Below are positions 53,272 to 62,427 of a stretch of DNA of 64,000 nt, in pieces. Numbering within the stretch: position 1 is the first letter of the stretch; every line of letters begins with the position of its first letter. The position numbers and the translations under genes were made by a program. The DNA is taken from NCBI RefSeq assembly GCF_024345575.1, contig NZ_JAGQBJ010000001.1, positions 124,001 to 188,000 of the forward strand, written 5' to 3'. The notes beneath the pieces are model-generated. The model was not told the DNA's origin. It did no database searches and was given only the letters and a program-made list of their open reading frames with translations. Source of the stretch: Cyanobium sp. Morenito 9A2 (GTDB lineage Bacteria > Cyanobacteriota > Cyanobacteriia > PCC-6307 > Cyanobiaceae).

Positions 53272-54267
53272 TCATCGGAACATCGAGCTGACCGAGCTCT
53301 CCTCGTGGATGCGCCAGATCGCCTCCCCCAGCATGTTCGCCACCGAGAGCACCTGCAGTTGGGGGAAGCGCCGGTCGGGCTCCAGGGGAATGCTGTTGGT
53401 GACGATCACCTCCTCGAACAGCCCGGGCTCCGAGAGCAACTCACTCGCCGGCGGGGAGAACACCGGATGGGTGGCGCAGGCCAGCACCCGCTGGGCGCCC
53501 CGCTGCCGCAACAGCCTGGCCCCCTGGCAGATGGTGCCGCCGGTGTCGATCATGTCGTCGATCAGCACGGCGGTCTTTCCGGCCACATCACCGATCACCG
53601 TGAGGCTTTCGGCCACGTTGTGGCCGGAGCGGCGCTTGTCGATGATCGCCAGGGGCGCGTCGTTCATCTTCTTGGCGAAGGCCCGGGCCCGGGCCACCCC
53701 GCCCACATCCGGGGAAACGACCACCACCTCCCCCAGGTTGCGGCCAGCCAGGTAATCCACGAGCACCGGCGAGCCGTAGATGTGATCACAGGGGATGTCG
53801 AAGTACCCCTGGATCTGGGAGGAGTGCAGGTCCATGGCCAGCACCCGATCGACGCCGGATTTGACCAGCAGGTTGGCCACCAGCTTGGCCGTGATCGATT
53901 CGCGGCCGGCGGTCTTGCGGTCGGCGCGCGCGTAGCCGTAGTAGGGCACCACAGCGGTGATCTGGCGGGCGGAGGCACGGCGGCAGGCGTCCACCATGAT
54001 CAGCAGCTCCATCAGATGGTCGTTCACCGGCGCGCAGGTGGGCTGGATCAGGAACACATCGCAGCCTCGGATCGACTCCTGGATCTGCAGGTAAAGCTCC
54101 CCGTCGGCGAAGCGCTTGATCACCCGCGGGCCATCGGGCACACCGAGGTAATTGGCGATCTCCCGCGCCAGGGCGGGATTGGAGGTGCCACTGAACAGCC
54201 GCAGCCGGCGGGTGTCGTGGGGTGCGCTCTCGTGTTCCACCCGTGCAGCGGTCAAGAAACTTGTCAC
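53272..54267 (-). CDS. prs: Ribose-phosphate pyrophosphokinase
   Basis: A 331-residue cytosolic enzyme that makes PRPP from ribose 5-phosphate and ATP for nucleotides, histidine and tryptophan. It has LFSGTSNPALAREIANYLG, VVPYYGYARADRK, the metal/PRPP histidine motif AMDLHSSQIQGYFDIP and the PRPP loop VLIDDMIDTGGTI. The start is a GTG at 54267. Its promoter lies in the 67-base gap shared with the divergent unknown gene. Confidence 0.95.
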   Translation of the reverse strand: MTSFLTAARVEHESAPHDTRRLRLFSGTSNPALAREIANYLGVPDGPRVIKRFADGELYLQIQESIRGCDVFLIQPTCAPVNDHLMELLIMVDACRRASARQITAVVPYYGYARADRKTAGRESITAKLVANLLVKSGVDRVLAMDLHSSQIQGYFDIPCDHIYGSPVLVDYLAGRNLGEVVVVSPDVGGVARARAFAKKMNDAPLAIIDKRRSGHNVAESLTVIGDVAGKTAVLIDDMIDTGGTICQGARLLRQRGAQRVLACATHPVFSPPASELLSEPGLFEEVIVTNSIPLEPDRRFPQLQVLSVANMLGEAIWRIHEESSVSSMFR

Positions 54268-54334
54268 GGCGGGCGTGAGCGCAGGGGCTGATTGCCGATG
54301 GTAGAAGCCATCCGGTCAGCGCGAAGATGCCCCC

Positions 54335-54955
54335 ATGACCGTTTTGCCTCCGCCCCCCGCTCCGCCCCTCCGCCTGGTGCTGGCGAACGTGGTGGGGAGC
54401 GCTGGATGGGGCGACCCAGGCGAAACCAACGCTTCCAGCCGCCGGCCCTGGGTCGAGGCGGTGGCAGCGGAGCTGGCGGCACGGCTGGCGCTGACCTGTC
54501 TGGTCTTCCCCAGGGGCGACGACCCCGTGGCGCGCCTGGCGGCACTCCAGGCCCAGGACGGCCCCTGGCTCGCGCCCCTGCCCGATGATCCCGGGGCCTG
54601 GCTGGGGCCCGCGGGCCGCTGGGCGGAGTTGCTGGGGGCCTTCCGCCAACCCACTGTTCTGCTGGTGCCCGGCCCATGGGCCCAGCAGGGCCTGGCCGCC
54701 GCCAGCACCGCCCTGCTGGTGGGCGCGGGGGTGCCCCTGGTGGGGCTGATCCAGTGGGGGGCCACCTGGGATCCGGAGCGTCGCCGAGCCGAGGGTCTCC
54801 CCTGGCTGGGCTGGGTGGAGGCTCAGGAGGATGGCCGGCTGATCGATCCGGTCCTTGATCCCCTCCCGGACCTGGCCCGAGCCCTGCAAGCGCGTTGGCG
54901 AGCCCTTGATCAGTGGGGGGGCCAGAGCGGCAGCGCGGCGTCGGGGCTGAGCTGA
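54335..54955 (+). CDS. Conserved-looking soluble protein, function unknown
   Basis: A 206-residue protein starting at an ATG at 54335. Alternating strands and helices are visible (LRLVLANVVGSAGWG, ALTCLVFPRGDDPVARLAAL, TVLLVPGPWAQQGLAAAST, VPLVGLIQWGATWDPERR), which resembles an alpha/beta fold, but no nucleotide or metal motif is evident. The codon use matches its neighbours, so I take it as real. Its last 46 bases overlap the convergent LCP-family gene. Confidence 0.6.
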   Translation: MTVLPPPPAPPLRLVLANVVGSAGWGDPGETNASSRRPWVEAVAAELAARLALTCLVFPRGDDPVARLAALQAQDGPWLAPLPDDPGAWLGPAGRWAELLGAFRQPTVLLVPGPWAQQGLAAASTALLVGAGVPLVGLIQWGATWDPERRRAEGLPWLGWVEAQEDGRLIDPVLDPLPDLARALQARWRALDQWGGQSGSAASGLS

Positions 54956-55917
54956 CGCAGGGGCTGCTGGGGCTGGGCCGGGGCCTCCAGGGGCAGGCTG
55001 GCGAAACGCATCGACTGGGGCTGCGCCAGGACACCCGCCAGCAGCGTGAGCGCCTCGGCCTCGCTGAGATTGGTCTCGACGCCACGGCGCAGCTTGCGAA
55101 CCAGATCGGGAAGCCGGGCGAGCTGGCTGGGCTCGGTCACCTGTTGCTGCAGGCCGGTGATCACCTGCTGCTGGCGCTTCCGCCGGGCGGCCTCACCGCC
55201 AGCCTCTTCACGAAAACGCACCAACTGCTCCACCTGGGCACCATTGAGCAGCTGCAACCCGGCCTGCAGGTCAATCGTGTACTTCTGCGCCTTGTCGGCA
55301 TACCGCATCGTGCGCTCCGGACTGAGTTCCAGGCTGCCCAGTCCATCCACCAATTGCCGCAAGGCCCCGCGGCTCAGCACCAGATAGCGCTCGGGCTGAC
55401 CTTGATCGAGGCCCACCAGCTCAGAGACCACCGTGGCCGTCAGGGCCACACCCCCCTGCCGGTAGACCGCCCCCAGGGGGATTGCTGATCTCTGGCCCGG
55501 TAACTTCACCGCCAGCTCAGTGGGCAGACCCAGCACCTGCACCGGCCCCTTCGGATCGATGCGCACCAGCAGCAGGGCATCGCTGTTGGGTGCTCCAGGG
55601 GGGGCGGCGCCATTGCTGGTGGTGCCCAGACGGTCGGCGTCGCTGCCAATCACCAAGAGGGTGACTGGACGATCGGGCAAGGGGGCGAGGGTGGCTGACG
55701 CACCGGCCTGATCCCGTGCGGCCGGATCGGCGGCGGGCCAGAGCAGCCCCAGCGCGCTCGCTCCGATCACCAGAGCGCCGATCCCGACAGCCCACTGACC
55801 CACCAACCGCCAGCGGTTCCGGGGCCGCGGCGCCCTAGGGGCCTTGTTCCGGCGCGTTGTCCCGGCCTTCGGGGAGGCCCCGCCCGGGGCCGATGGGGAT
55901 TCCCCATTGGGGACCAT
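54910..55917 (-). CDS. LytR-CpsA-Psr (LCP) family protein
   Basis: A 335-residue single-pass protein. A basic, Pro-rich cytoplasmic start is followed by a membrane helix (WAVGIGALVIGASALGLLWP, about residues 40-60) and an extracytoplasmic LCP domain with VTLLVIGSDADRLG, NSDALLLVRIDPKGPVQVLG and DLQAGLQLLNGAQVEQLVRF. LCP enzymes move undecaprenyl-linked glycopolymers onto peptidoglycan. In cyanobacteria the acceptor is unclear. The conserved R-D-A/F-R-E core is present in part. Start at ATG 55917, not the GTG further out at 55956. Confidence 0.85.
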   Translation of the reverse strand: MVPNGESPSAPGGASPKAGTTRRNKAPRAPRPRNRWRLVGQWAVGIGALVIGASALGLLWPAADPAARDQAGASATLAPLPDRPVTLLVIGSDADRLGTTSNGAAPPGAPNSDALLLVRIDPKGPVQVLGLPTELAVKLPGQRSAIPLGAVYRQGGVALTATVVSELVGLDQGQPERYLVLSRGALRQLVDGLGSLELSPERTMRYADKAQKYTIDLQAGLQLLNGAQVEQLVRFREEAGGEAARRKRQQQVITGLQQQVTEPSQLARLPDLVRKLRRGVETNLSEAEALTLLAGVLAQPQSMRFASLPLEAPAQPQQPLRQLSPDAALPLWPPH

Positions 55918-56000
55918 GGGCCTGGCGCAGTGAACGATTCCCCCACTTTGCTGCACCGGGTCGTCTGGGACTGTCCGGCCTTGAGGCTCCGGCTTATAAG

Positions 56001-57245
56001 TTGTGCCCTGCGGAGGCGCCCACCGCCAGAACTTCCTTGACCTCAGCCCCCCGGTCCCCGGCCCCCCACGAACGAGCTCGGCCCCTGGCCAAGGGCAGCA
56101 CCTACCCCGCCAAGGACCTCTGCAGCCAGTGCGGGCTCTGCGACAGCCGCTGGGTGGCCTATGTGCGCCGGGCCTGCGCCTTTTTGAACCAGCGCTTTGA
56201 GGCGATGGAAACGGCGGCCCATGGCCGCAGCCGGGACCTGGCCAACGAAGACGAGCTCTACTTCGGCGTCAGCCAGCGCATGGTGACGGCACGGTTGCGG
56301 CCAGCGATCGAGGGAGCCCAGTGGACCGGCATCGTCTCGCGCATCGGTGTGCGCGCCCTGGAAACCGGCCTGGTGGATGCGGTGCTCTGCGTGCAGCAAA
56401 GCCCCGATGACCGCTTCACCCCCCTGCCGGTGCTGGCCCGCACCCCCGAGCAGGTGCTGGCGGCGCGGGTGAACAAGCCCACCCTCTCGCCCAATCTGGA
56501 GGTGCTTGAGCAGCTCCCCGGCAGTGGCATCCGGCGGCTTTTGGCCATCGGCGTGGGCTGCCAGGTGCAGGCCCTGCGCGCCGTCCAGGACACCCTCCCC
56601 CTGGAGCAGCTCTATGTGCTCGGGCTGCCCTGCGTGGACAACGTCAGCCGCGCCGGGCTGCAGACCTTTCTGGAGAGCGCCAGCGATTCGCCGGCCACGG
56701 TGGTGCACTACGAGTTCATGCAGGACTTCCGCATCCACTTCCGCCACAGCGATGGCCGCGAGGAAACCGTGCCTTTCTTCGGCCTCGACACCCCCAAGCT
56801 CAAGAATGTCTTCGCCCCCAGCTGCCTGAGCTGCTTTGACTACGTCAACGGCGGCGCCGATCTGGTGGTGGGGTACATGGGCGCCAGCTTCGGCCGCCAG
56901 TGGCTGACGGTGCGCAACCCCCTTGGTCAGGAGCTGCTGGATCTGGTGGAGGCGGAACTGGATCTGGCCCCGGTGAGCAGCCGTGGGGATCGCCGCGCCG
57001 CGGTGCAGCAGGGCATCGACGCCTACGACAAGGCGATCAAGCTGCCCCGTTGGCTGGCGGAGCTGGTGGGTTTCATCGTGCAGCGGGTGGGACCCCAGGG
57101 GCTGGAGTACGGCCGCTTCTCGATCGATTCCCACTTCACGCGCAACGCCCTCTGGGTGCGCCGGCACCATCCCGAGAAAGCCGAGGATCACATCCCTGCC
57201 TTCGCCAAGGCGATCGTGGCCCGTTACCGCCTGCCCAGCCTGTGA
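56001..57245 (+). CDS. bciB: Divinyl chlorophyllide a 8-vinyl-reductase, BciB type
   Basis: A 414-residue (from the chosen start) iron-sulfur flavoprotein of the FrhB family that uses ferredoxin to reduce the 8-vinyl group in chlorophyll synthesis. The first cysteine set DLCSQCGLCDSRW, GVGCQVQALRAV, the second set FAPSCLSCFDYVNGGADLV and VVGYMGASFGRQW are as in cyanobacterial BciB (slr1923 type). The start is uncertain: a TTG at 56001 follows a TATAAG-like box, and the frame is open from 55857. The stop overlaps malQ by four bases. Confidence 0.88.
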   Translation: MCPAEAPTARTSLTSAPRSPAPHERARPLAKGSTYPAKDLCSQCGLCDSRWVAYVRRACAFLNQRFEAMETAAHGRSRDLANEDELYFGVSQRMVTARLRPAIEGAQWTGIVSRIGVRALETGLVDAVLCVQQSPDDRFTPLPVLARTPEQVLAARVNKPTLSPNLEVLEQLPGSGIRRLLAIGVGCQVQALRAVQDTLPLEQLYVLGLPCVDNVSRAGLQTFLESASDSPATVVHYEFMQDFRIHFRHSDGREETVPFFGLDTPKLKNVFAPSCLSCFDYVNGGADLVVGYMGASFGRQWLTVRNPLGQELLDLVEAELDLAPVSSRGDRRAAVQQGIDAYDKAIKLPRWLAELVGFIVQRVGPQGLEYGRFSIDSHFTRNALWVRRHHPEKAEDHIPAFAKAIVARYRLPSL

Positions 57246-58771
57246 GCAGCGCCATCCAACCCTCTGGGGGACGCCGCTGCGGCGTGCTGCTCCACCCCAC
57301 CGCCCTGCCCCACACCCCCGGTTGCGGAACCCTCGGGGCCAAGGCCCACCGCTGGGTGGAGTTGTTGGCGGCCCACCGGGTGGGGGCCTGGCAGCTGCTG
57401 CCCCTGGCCCCCACCGACGGCACAGGCTCCCCCTACAGCTCCCCCAGCGGCTTCGCCCTCAACCCCTGGCTGCTGGACGGGGAACTCCTGGCCAGCGAGG
57501 GGTTCATCGCCGCCGATGGCCCCACCCGGCTGCCGGCGGCGGAGACGGAGCGCCTGGATCTGGAGAGGGCCCCCCGCCGGGCGGAAGCCCTGGCGGAGCA
57601 GTTGCTGGAGCACTGGCCCACCCAGGCAGCCGAGCGCCAGGCGGAGTTCGAGCACTGGCGGCGCGCGCAGGCCCACTGGCTGATCGACCACGGGCGCTTC
57701 ATGGTGTTGCGCCGCCTGCATGGCCAGGCACCCTGGTGGACCTGGCCGGCCTCCCTGGCGCGGCGCCGCCCCTGGGCCCTGGCCCGCTTCGATCGGCAGC
57801 AGCGGCAGGCGTTGCTGCAGGAGGCCCTGGTGCAGTGGCAGCTGGACCGGCAATGGCAACAACTCCACCGCCATGCCCAGCGCCATGGCGTCGAGATCAT
57901 CGGCGATCTGCCCTTCTACGTCGCCCACGACAGCGCCGATGTCTGGAGCCACCGCCGGCTGTTCTCGGTGCGATCCGATGGCCAGCTGAGAGAGCAGAGC
58001 GGCGTTCCTCCCGATTACTTCTCCGCCACCGGCCAGCTCTGGGGCACGCCCGTCTACCGCTGGCTCTGGCATCGCCTCAGCCGTTTTCAATGGTGGATGC
58101 GGCGGCTGGAGCGTCAGCTCGAGCTGGTGGACGGGCTACGGCTCGACCACTTCCGCGCCCTGGAGGCCTACTGGAGCGTGCCGGGTACGGACAGCACGGC
58201 TGAGGGCGGCCAATGGAAACCATCCCCAGGCCAGGCCCTGCTGGAGCGGCTGCGCCGGCGCCAGGGGGGCCGTGTGCCCCTGATCGCCGAAGACCTCGGC
58301 GTGATCACCCCAGCGGTGGAAGCGCTGCGGGATCGCTTCGCCCTGCCGGGGATGAAAATCCTGCAGTTCGCCTTCGATGGCAACCCGGACAACCCCTACC
58401 TGCCCGCCAACTACCAGGGCAGCAACTGGGTCGTCTACACCGGCACCCACGACAATGCCACCTGCCTGGGCTGGTGGCAGCAGCTCACGGACAACCAACG
58501 CCATCAGGTGCAGACCGTCCTGGGGGAAGAAGTGCAGGCTCCGGGTTGGCAGCTGTTGCAATTGGCCCTGGCCTCTGCGGCCGATCTGGCCGTCGTGCCG
58601 CTCCAGGACCTGCTGCTGCTGGACGATGGGGCGCGTTTCAACACCCCGGGCACCACGGCCGGCAACTGGCAGTGGCGGCTTGAAGGGCCCATGGAGGCCT
58701 TGGAGGGTCCGCTTCAGGGCCTCGAAGGATTCGCTGCCTCCACGGGGCGGTCGGGCGCCGGCAAGGGGTAG
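57242..58771 (+). CDS. malQ: 4-alpha-glucanotransferase
   Basis: A 509-residue GH77 enzyme that rearranges alpha-1,4-glucans during glycogen use. It has GSPYSSPSGFALNPWLL, IIGDLPFYVAHDSADVW, the nucleophile region VDGLRLDHFRALEAYW, acid/base AEDLGVITPAVEALRDRF and VYTGTHDNATCLGWW. Length fits bacterial MalQ. The GTG at 57242 overlaps the bciB stop (GTGA). Its 3' end overlaps the convergent RodZ-like gene by 58 bases; the variable tail after GNWQWRLEG falls there. Confidence 0.93.
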   Translation: MSSAIQPSGGRRCGVLLHPTALPHTPGCGTLGAKAHRWVELLAAHRVGAWQLLPLAPTDGTGSPYSSPSGFALNPWLLDGELLASEGFIAADGPTRLPAAETERLDLERAPRRAEALAEQLLEHWPTQAAERQAEFEHWRRAQAHWLIDHGRFMVLRRLHGQAPWWTWPASLARRRPWALARFDRQQRQALLQEALVQWQLDRQWQQLHRHAQRHGVEIIGDLPFYVAHDSADVWSHRRLFSVRSDGQLREQSGVPPDYFSATGQLWGTPVYRWLWHRLSRFQWWMRRLERQLELVDGLRLDHFRALEAYWSVPGTDSTAEGGQWKPSPGQALLERLRRRQGGRVPLIAEDLGVITPAVEALRDRFALPGMKILQFAFDGNPDNPYLPANYQGSNWVVYTGTHDNATCLGWWQQLTDNQRHQVQTVLGEEVQAPGWQLLQLALASAADLAVVPLQDLLLLDDGARFNTPGTTAGNWQWRLEGPMEALEGPLQGLEGFAASTGRSGAGKG

Positions 58772-59649
58772 CGGTACTGGCCCGGCTGCTTCCGCAGGGG
58801 GGCCAGGGGCTGACCATCCCAGAACACCGCCGGGGCCGTCGGGGCTGGGGAGAGCTGCAGGTCGAACGGCGGCAACAGCTGCACCACCACTTCGCCGCTG
58901 GCACCGCTGAGCTGACTGCGTTCGCCCGAAGCGCTGCTGAGCAGCACGCGGCTGGGCTGGGCGAGCTGCAGGCGCAGCACCCCGGCCTGGGGAGACCGGG
59001 GACCCAGCTGGGCCAGGGCTGACTGCCCCTGGCCCAGCTCTGCCTGGCCCAGGGGGCGCAGGCCGGGCTGGATCTGCAGCAACAGGCCGCCGGGGTCGCC
59101 GCTGCGGGCCTGTTCCGCTGGGGCCAGGGGGGGGATCGGTCGCAGGCTGAGCATCTGGGCGGTGGCCAACTGCTGCTGCTGCAGGTTGAGGCCATAGATC
59201 AGCCCCAGGGTGATCACCCCGTAGAGCACCGTGCCCTGCCACGTGGTGAAGACATCGATCGAACCGGGTGTGAAGCGGCCGAGCAAGACCATGCGCCGCC
59301 GCCCCTCCTGCTCCACTTCGTCGGGAGGCAAGGCCACCTGAAGGCTGCCGCGGGGAAGCTCCAGGTGCTCCTCAATCAGCGGCAGCATCGTCCGCAGGTA
59401 AGTGGATTCGGGCAGGCGGTCCCGCCATCCCCGTTCGATCGCCTCCAGCACCGGTGTGCTGATGCGGGTTTCCAGGGCCAGCTGGCGCAGGTTCAAGCCC
59501 CGCTCCTCCCGCCGCTGGCGCAGCACACGGCCGGCCTGCAGGAGCGGGTCTTCGCGCAGGGCCGCGGCGCTCACCCCCTGGGGCCGCTCACGGCCCAGCC
59601 AGCGCCGCAGCAGTCGGGGGAAGGGCGAGTTCGGCGCGGGCCGGGGCAT
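58714..59649 (-). CDS. RodZ-like helix-turn-helix membrane protein
   Basis: A 311-residue protein. An N-terminal helix-turn-helix (GRVLRQRREERGLNLRQLAL, ETRISTPVLEAIERGWRDRL and STYLRTMLPLI, about residues 40-100) is followed by a membrane helix (TVLYGVITLGLIYGLNL) and a C-terminal strand-rich region ending in a Pro-rich tail. This is the RodZ/HTH_25 layout; RodZ links MreB to the cell wall and shape. Cyanobacterial copies are little studied. Start at ATG 59649, 49 bases after the pseudouridine synthase stop. Confidence 0.75.
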   Translation of the reverse strand: MPRPAPNSPFPRLLRRWLGRERPQGVSAAALREDPLLQAGRVLRQRREERGLNLRQLALETRISTPVLEAIERGWRDRLPESTYLRTMLPLIEEHLELPRGSLQVALPPDEVEQEGRRRMVLLGRFTPGSIDVFTTWQGTVLYGVITLGLIYGLNLQQQQLATAQMLSLRPIPPLAPAEQARSGDPGGLLLQIQPGLRPLGQAELGQGQSALAQLGPRSPQAGVLRLQLAQPSRVLLSSASGERSQLSGASGEVVVQLLPPFDLQLSPAPTAPAVFWDGQPLAPLRKQPGQYRYPLPAPDRPVEAANPSRP

Positions 59650-59698
59650 GGTGATCAGGGGACGGCGATCAGGGGCGGGCGAGCCGGGTGCGGGCAAC

Positions 59699-60451
59699 TC
59701 AGCCCCGCGGCTCCGGGCCCGCCCATTCTTCCGGGTCGACCCCACGCCAGCGCCCCTCCGGCAAATCCCCCAGGGCAATCGGTCCGATGGCGATGCGGAT
59801 CAGATCCAGCACGCGATGGCCGAGAAGTTCTGCGGTGCGCCGGATCTGACGGTTGCGCCCCTCACCCATCTCCAGCTTCAGCAGGGTGCGATCGGGCCGT
59901 TGCTCGCACACATCGACCCCCACCGCCTGGCTCGGCTCGCCATCGAGGGGCACCCCCCGGCGCCAACGCTCCAGAGCCGCGGCAGTCAGCTGGCCCTCGA
60001 CCCAGACGCGGTAGGTCTTGCGGTGCCCGTAACGGGGGTGGGTGAGCCGCAGGGTGAGTTCCCCATCGGTGCTCAGCAGCAGGGCGCCACGGCTCTGCAC
60101 ATCCAGACGCCCCACCGGATGGAGGCCCGTGCCCCGGGCGAGCTCTGACGGCAGCAGATCGAGCACCGTGGGGCGCCCCTCGGGGTCGAAGCAACTGCTG
60201 ACCACGCCCCGGGGCTTGTGCAACAGCACGGTGAAGGCAGGGCTCCTGGCCGCCACGGGACGGCCATCGAGCTCCACGTGATCCCAGCGGGGATCGGCGC
60301 GATCCCCCAGCTGGGCGACTCGGCCGTTGACGCGCACACGACCCTGGAGCAGCAGGACCTCGGCCTGGCGACGGGAGCAGAGGCCCGCTCCGGCCAGCAG
60401 CTTCTGCAGCCGCTGGGGCTGGACTTTGGACGGAGCGGGGTCGTCGGCCAT
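59699..60451 (-). CDS. RsuA/RluB-family pseudouridine synthase
   Basis: A 250-residue RNA-modifying enzyme. An N-terminal S4 RNA-binding domain (RLQKLLAGAGLCSRRQAEVL, residues about 14-60) is followed by the catalytic domain with the aspartate motif HPVGRLDVQSRGALLLSTDG and MGEGRNRQIRRTAELLGH. Members modify 16S or 23S rRNA; which one cannot be decided. It begins three bases after the stop of the histidine kinase in the same direction. Confidence 0.9.
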   Translation of the reverse strand: MADDPAPSKVQPQRLQKLLAGAGLCSRRQAEVLLLQGRVRVNGRVAQLGDRADPRWDHVELDGRPVAARSPAFTVLLHKPRGVVSSCFDPEGRPTVLDLLPSELARGTGLHPVGRLDVQSRGALLLSTDGELTLRLTHPRYGHRKTYRVWVEGQLTAAALERWRRGVPLDGEPSQAVGVDVCEQRPDRTLLKLEMGEGRNRQIRRTAELLGHRVLDLIRIAIGPIALGDLPEGRWRGVDPEEWAGPEPRG

Positions 60452-60454
60452 GGC

Positions 60455-61576
60455 TCAGCCGCCGCGGGGGAGCAGGAGATCCATCACAGCACCCCCCTCC
60501 GCATGGTTACGACCCTGCACCCGTCCGCCGTGGGTGACGGCGATCTGTTGCACGATCGCCAGACCCAAGCCGCTACCGCCCCGCTGGCTGCGCTCCCTCG
60601 AGGGATCACCCCGGTAGAAGCGCTCGAACATGCGTCGCTCGTCCTCCTCGCTGAGTCCACCGCCGTGGTCGCGCACACTTAGCAGCCACCAGTTGCCGCT
60701 GGGCTGCACGCTCACCTCCACGGCGGCCGCATCGGGGCTGTGGCGAAGGGCGTTGTCGAGCAGGTTGAGAAGGGCCCTGTGCAGCCTTGAGCCATCCCCC
60801 CGCAGCGCGGCAGCCGCCGGGGCGCTCAGCTGCAAGCTGATCTCCCGGCGCTCGGCCAGGGGGGCGAGGCTGGCCCAGGCGGCCGTCACCAGCTCTGAGA
60901 GATCCAGGCTGGTGTAACGCCCCCCCTCCCGGTGCAGGGTGTTCTCCAGGCGCGAGAGCTCCAGCAGATCGTTCACCAGCAGCTGCAGGCGGTCCAGCTC
61001 CCGCTGCAGCCGTTGCACCAGCACACCGTTGCGGCCCTCCAACTGGCCGGCCAGGCTGTCCCCCACCAGGCGCAGGGCGGTCAGGGGTGTGCGCAGCTCA
61101 TGGGCCACGTCGCTGACCCAGCGCTCCTGCTGCTCCAGCTGGGCCTCCAGGGAACGGCGGCTCTGGAGCAGCACACCCACCCAGCCGTCTTGACCTGGCA
61201 GAGCATGGGCTTCCAGCGGTTCGCCCCCCTTCATCCAGTCGACGCGCTGGGGACGCCCCAGGCGGCGGGCGTCGAGCACCACCTCCAGCAGCTCCGGAAT
61301 CTCCATGGCGTCGGCCAGGGGCACGCCGCGGCGCAGGCGGTCACTGGGTTGCTGCAGCAGCCGCCGGGCCCGGGGATTGACGTACTGAATCGTGGTGAGC
61401 GGATCGAGCACCAACCACCCCTGGGGGGCGGCGTCAATCCAGTCGAGCACCTGGGAGGGCGGCAGGGGCCGCGGACCCTGGTGCTCGGAGCCGCTGCCGC
61501 GGAGACGCCAGGGGAGCAGCCTGGCCAGCAGCCAACCCAGCCCCAGGCCAACGGCCAGGGTCAGGGGGTCAGCCAC
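60455..61576 (-). CDS. phoR: Sensor histidine kinase, PhoR/SphS-like
   Basis: A 373-residue kinase with one N-terminal membrane helix (ADPLTLAVGLGLGWLLARLL), a PAS domain (about 43-140) and the phospho-acceptor H159 in WVSDVAHELRTPLTALRLVG, followed by LLNLLDNALRHSPD and GGSGLGLAIVQQIA. One short anchor, PAS and HisKA/HATPase with no sensor loop is the PhoR/SphS architecture. The GTG at 61576 overlaps the response-regulator stop by eight bases. Phosphate sensing is inferred from architecture and partner. Confidence 0.8.
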   Translation of the reverse strand: MADPLTLAVGLGLGWLLARLLPWRLRGSGSEHQGPRPLPPSQVLDWIDAAPQGWLVLDPLTTIQYVNPRARRLLQQPSDRLRRGVPLADAMEIPELLEVVLDARRLGRPQRVDWMKGGEPLEAHALPGQDGWVGVLLQSRRSLEAQLEQQERWVSDVAHELRTPLTALRLVGDSLAGQLEGRNGVLVQRLQRELDRLQLLVNDLLELSRLENTLHREGGRYTSLDLSELVTAAWASLAPLAERREISLQLSAPAAAALRGDGSRLHRALLNLLDNALRHSPDAAAVEVSVQPSGNWWLLSVRDHGGGLSEEDERRMFERFYRGDPSRERSQRGGSGLGLAIVQQIAVTHGGRVQGRNHAEGGAVMDLLLPRGG

Positions 61577-62291
61577 CGATGTCGAAGCGGTAGCCGAAGC
61601 CCCGCACGGTGAGGATGTGGCGGGGGGCGGAGGGGTTGATCTCCAGCTTTTCGCGCAGCCAGCGGATGTGCACGTCCACGGTCTTGCTGTCGCCCATGAA
61701 ATCAAGTCCCCAGATGCGCTCCAGCAACTTGTCGCGGCTCCAGACCTGGCGCGGATGGCGCATGAACAACTCCAACAGCCGGTACTCCTTGGGGGAGAGG
61801 TTGAGGGCGACCCCGTCGCGGGTGACCCGGCATTCATCGGGGAAGAGGCGAATCGGCCCGTGTTCGAGCACCCGCTGGAGGGCCGGGGCCTCAGCGACTC
61901 CAGGCTCCACCTGGGAGCGACGCAGCAGGGCGCGACAGCGGGCCACACACTCACGGATGCCGAAGGGTTTGATCAAGTAGTCGTCAGCCCCCACCTCCAG
62001 ACCGAGCACCCGGTCGGTTTCACTGTCCCGGGCGCTCACCACCAGAATCGGGGTGCGGTCGTTGCGTTGGCGCAGCTGGCGGCAGAGCTCCAAGCCGCCA
62101 AGACCCGGAAGCATCAGATCAAGCACGATCAGATCAAAGCGGGGGGCGCCAGTGGGCGCTTGGATCTGCTCGAGGGCCTGGCGGCCGTTGGCACAGACCG
62201 CCACATCGAAGCCCTCCAGCTCCAGGGCCTCAGCGATGGTTTCACGGATGGTGTCGTCGTCCTCGACCACCATCAGTCGCGGAGCGCTCAC
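61569..62291 (-). CDS. phoB: OmpR-family response regulator, PhoB/SphR-like
   Basis: A 240-residue regulator. The receiver domain has VVEDDDTIRETIAEALELEG, acceptor D58 in DLIVLDLMLPGLGG, and GADDYLIKPFGIRE. The winged-helix DNA-binding domain has LSPKEYRLLELFMRHPRQVW, VDVHIRWLREKLEINP and ILTVRGFGYRFD. The sequence resembles cyanobacterial SphR/PhoB as I remember it. The start is a GTG at 62291. It heads the unit phoB-phoR-pseudouridine synthase-RodZ-like and could act on the Pho box at 17185-17203. Confidence 0.78.
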   Translation of the reverse strand: MSAPRLMVVEDDDTIRETIAEALELEGFDVAVCANGRQALEQIQAPTGAPRFDLIVLDLMLPGLGGLELCRQLRQRNDRTPILVVSARDSETDRVLGLEVGADDYLIKPFGIRECVARCRALLRRSQVEPGVAEAPALQRVLEHGPIRLFPDECRVTRDGVALNLSPKEYRLLELFMRHPRQVWSRDKLLERIWGLDFMGDSKTVDVHIRWLREKLEINPSAPRHILTVRGFGYRFDIGG

Positions 62292-62427
62292 GGCAAGGGG
62301 GCTGGCTGTTTGGAGCCATTCTCCTGGCTGATGACGGTGATGACCGACACCAATGGAACCGGGCTTGGAGTCAGCCCTTTGTTTGGTGGTAATTTACGAA
62401 ACCTAAAGGGTTCCTTATTCCCCGCCC

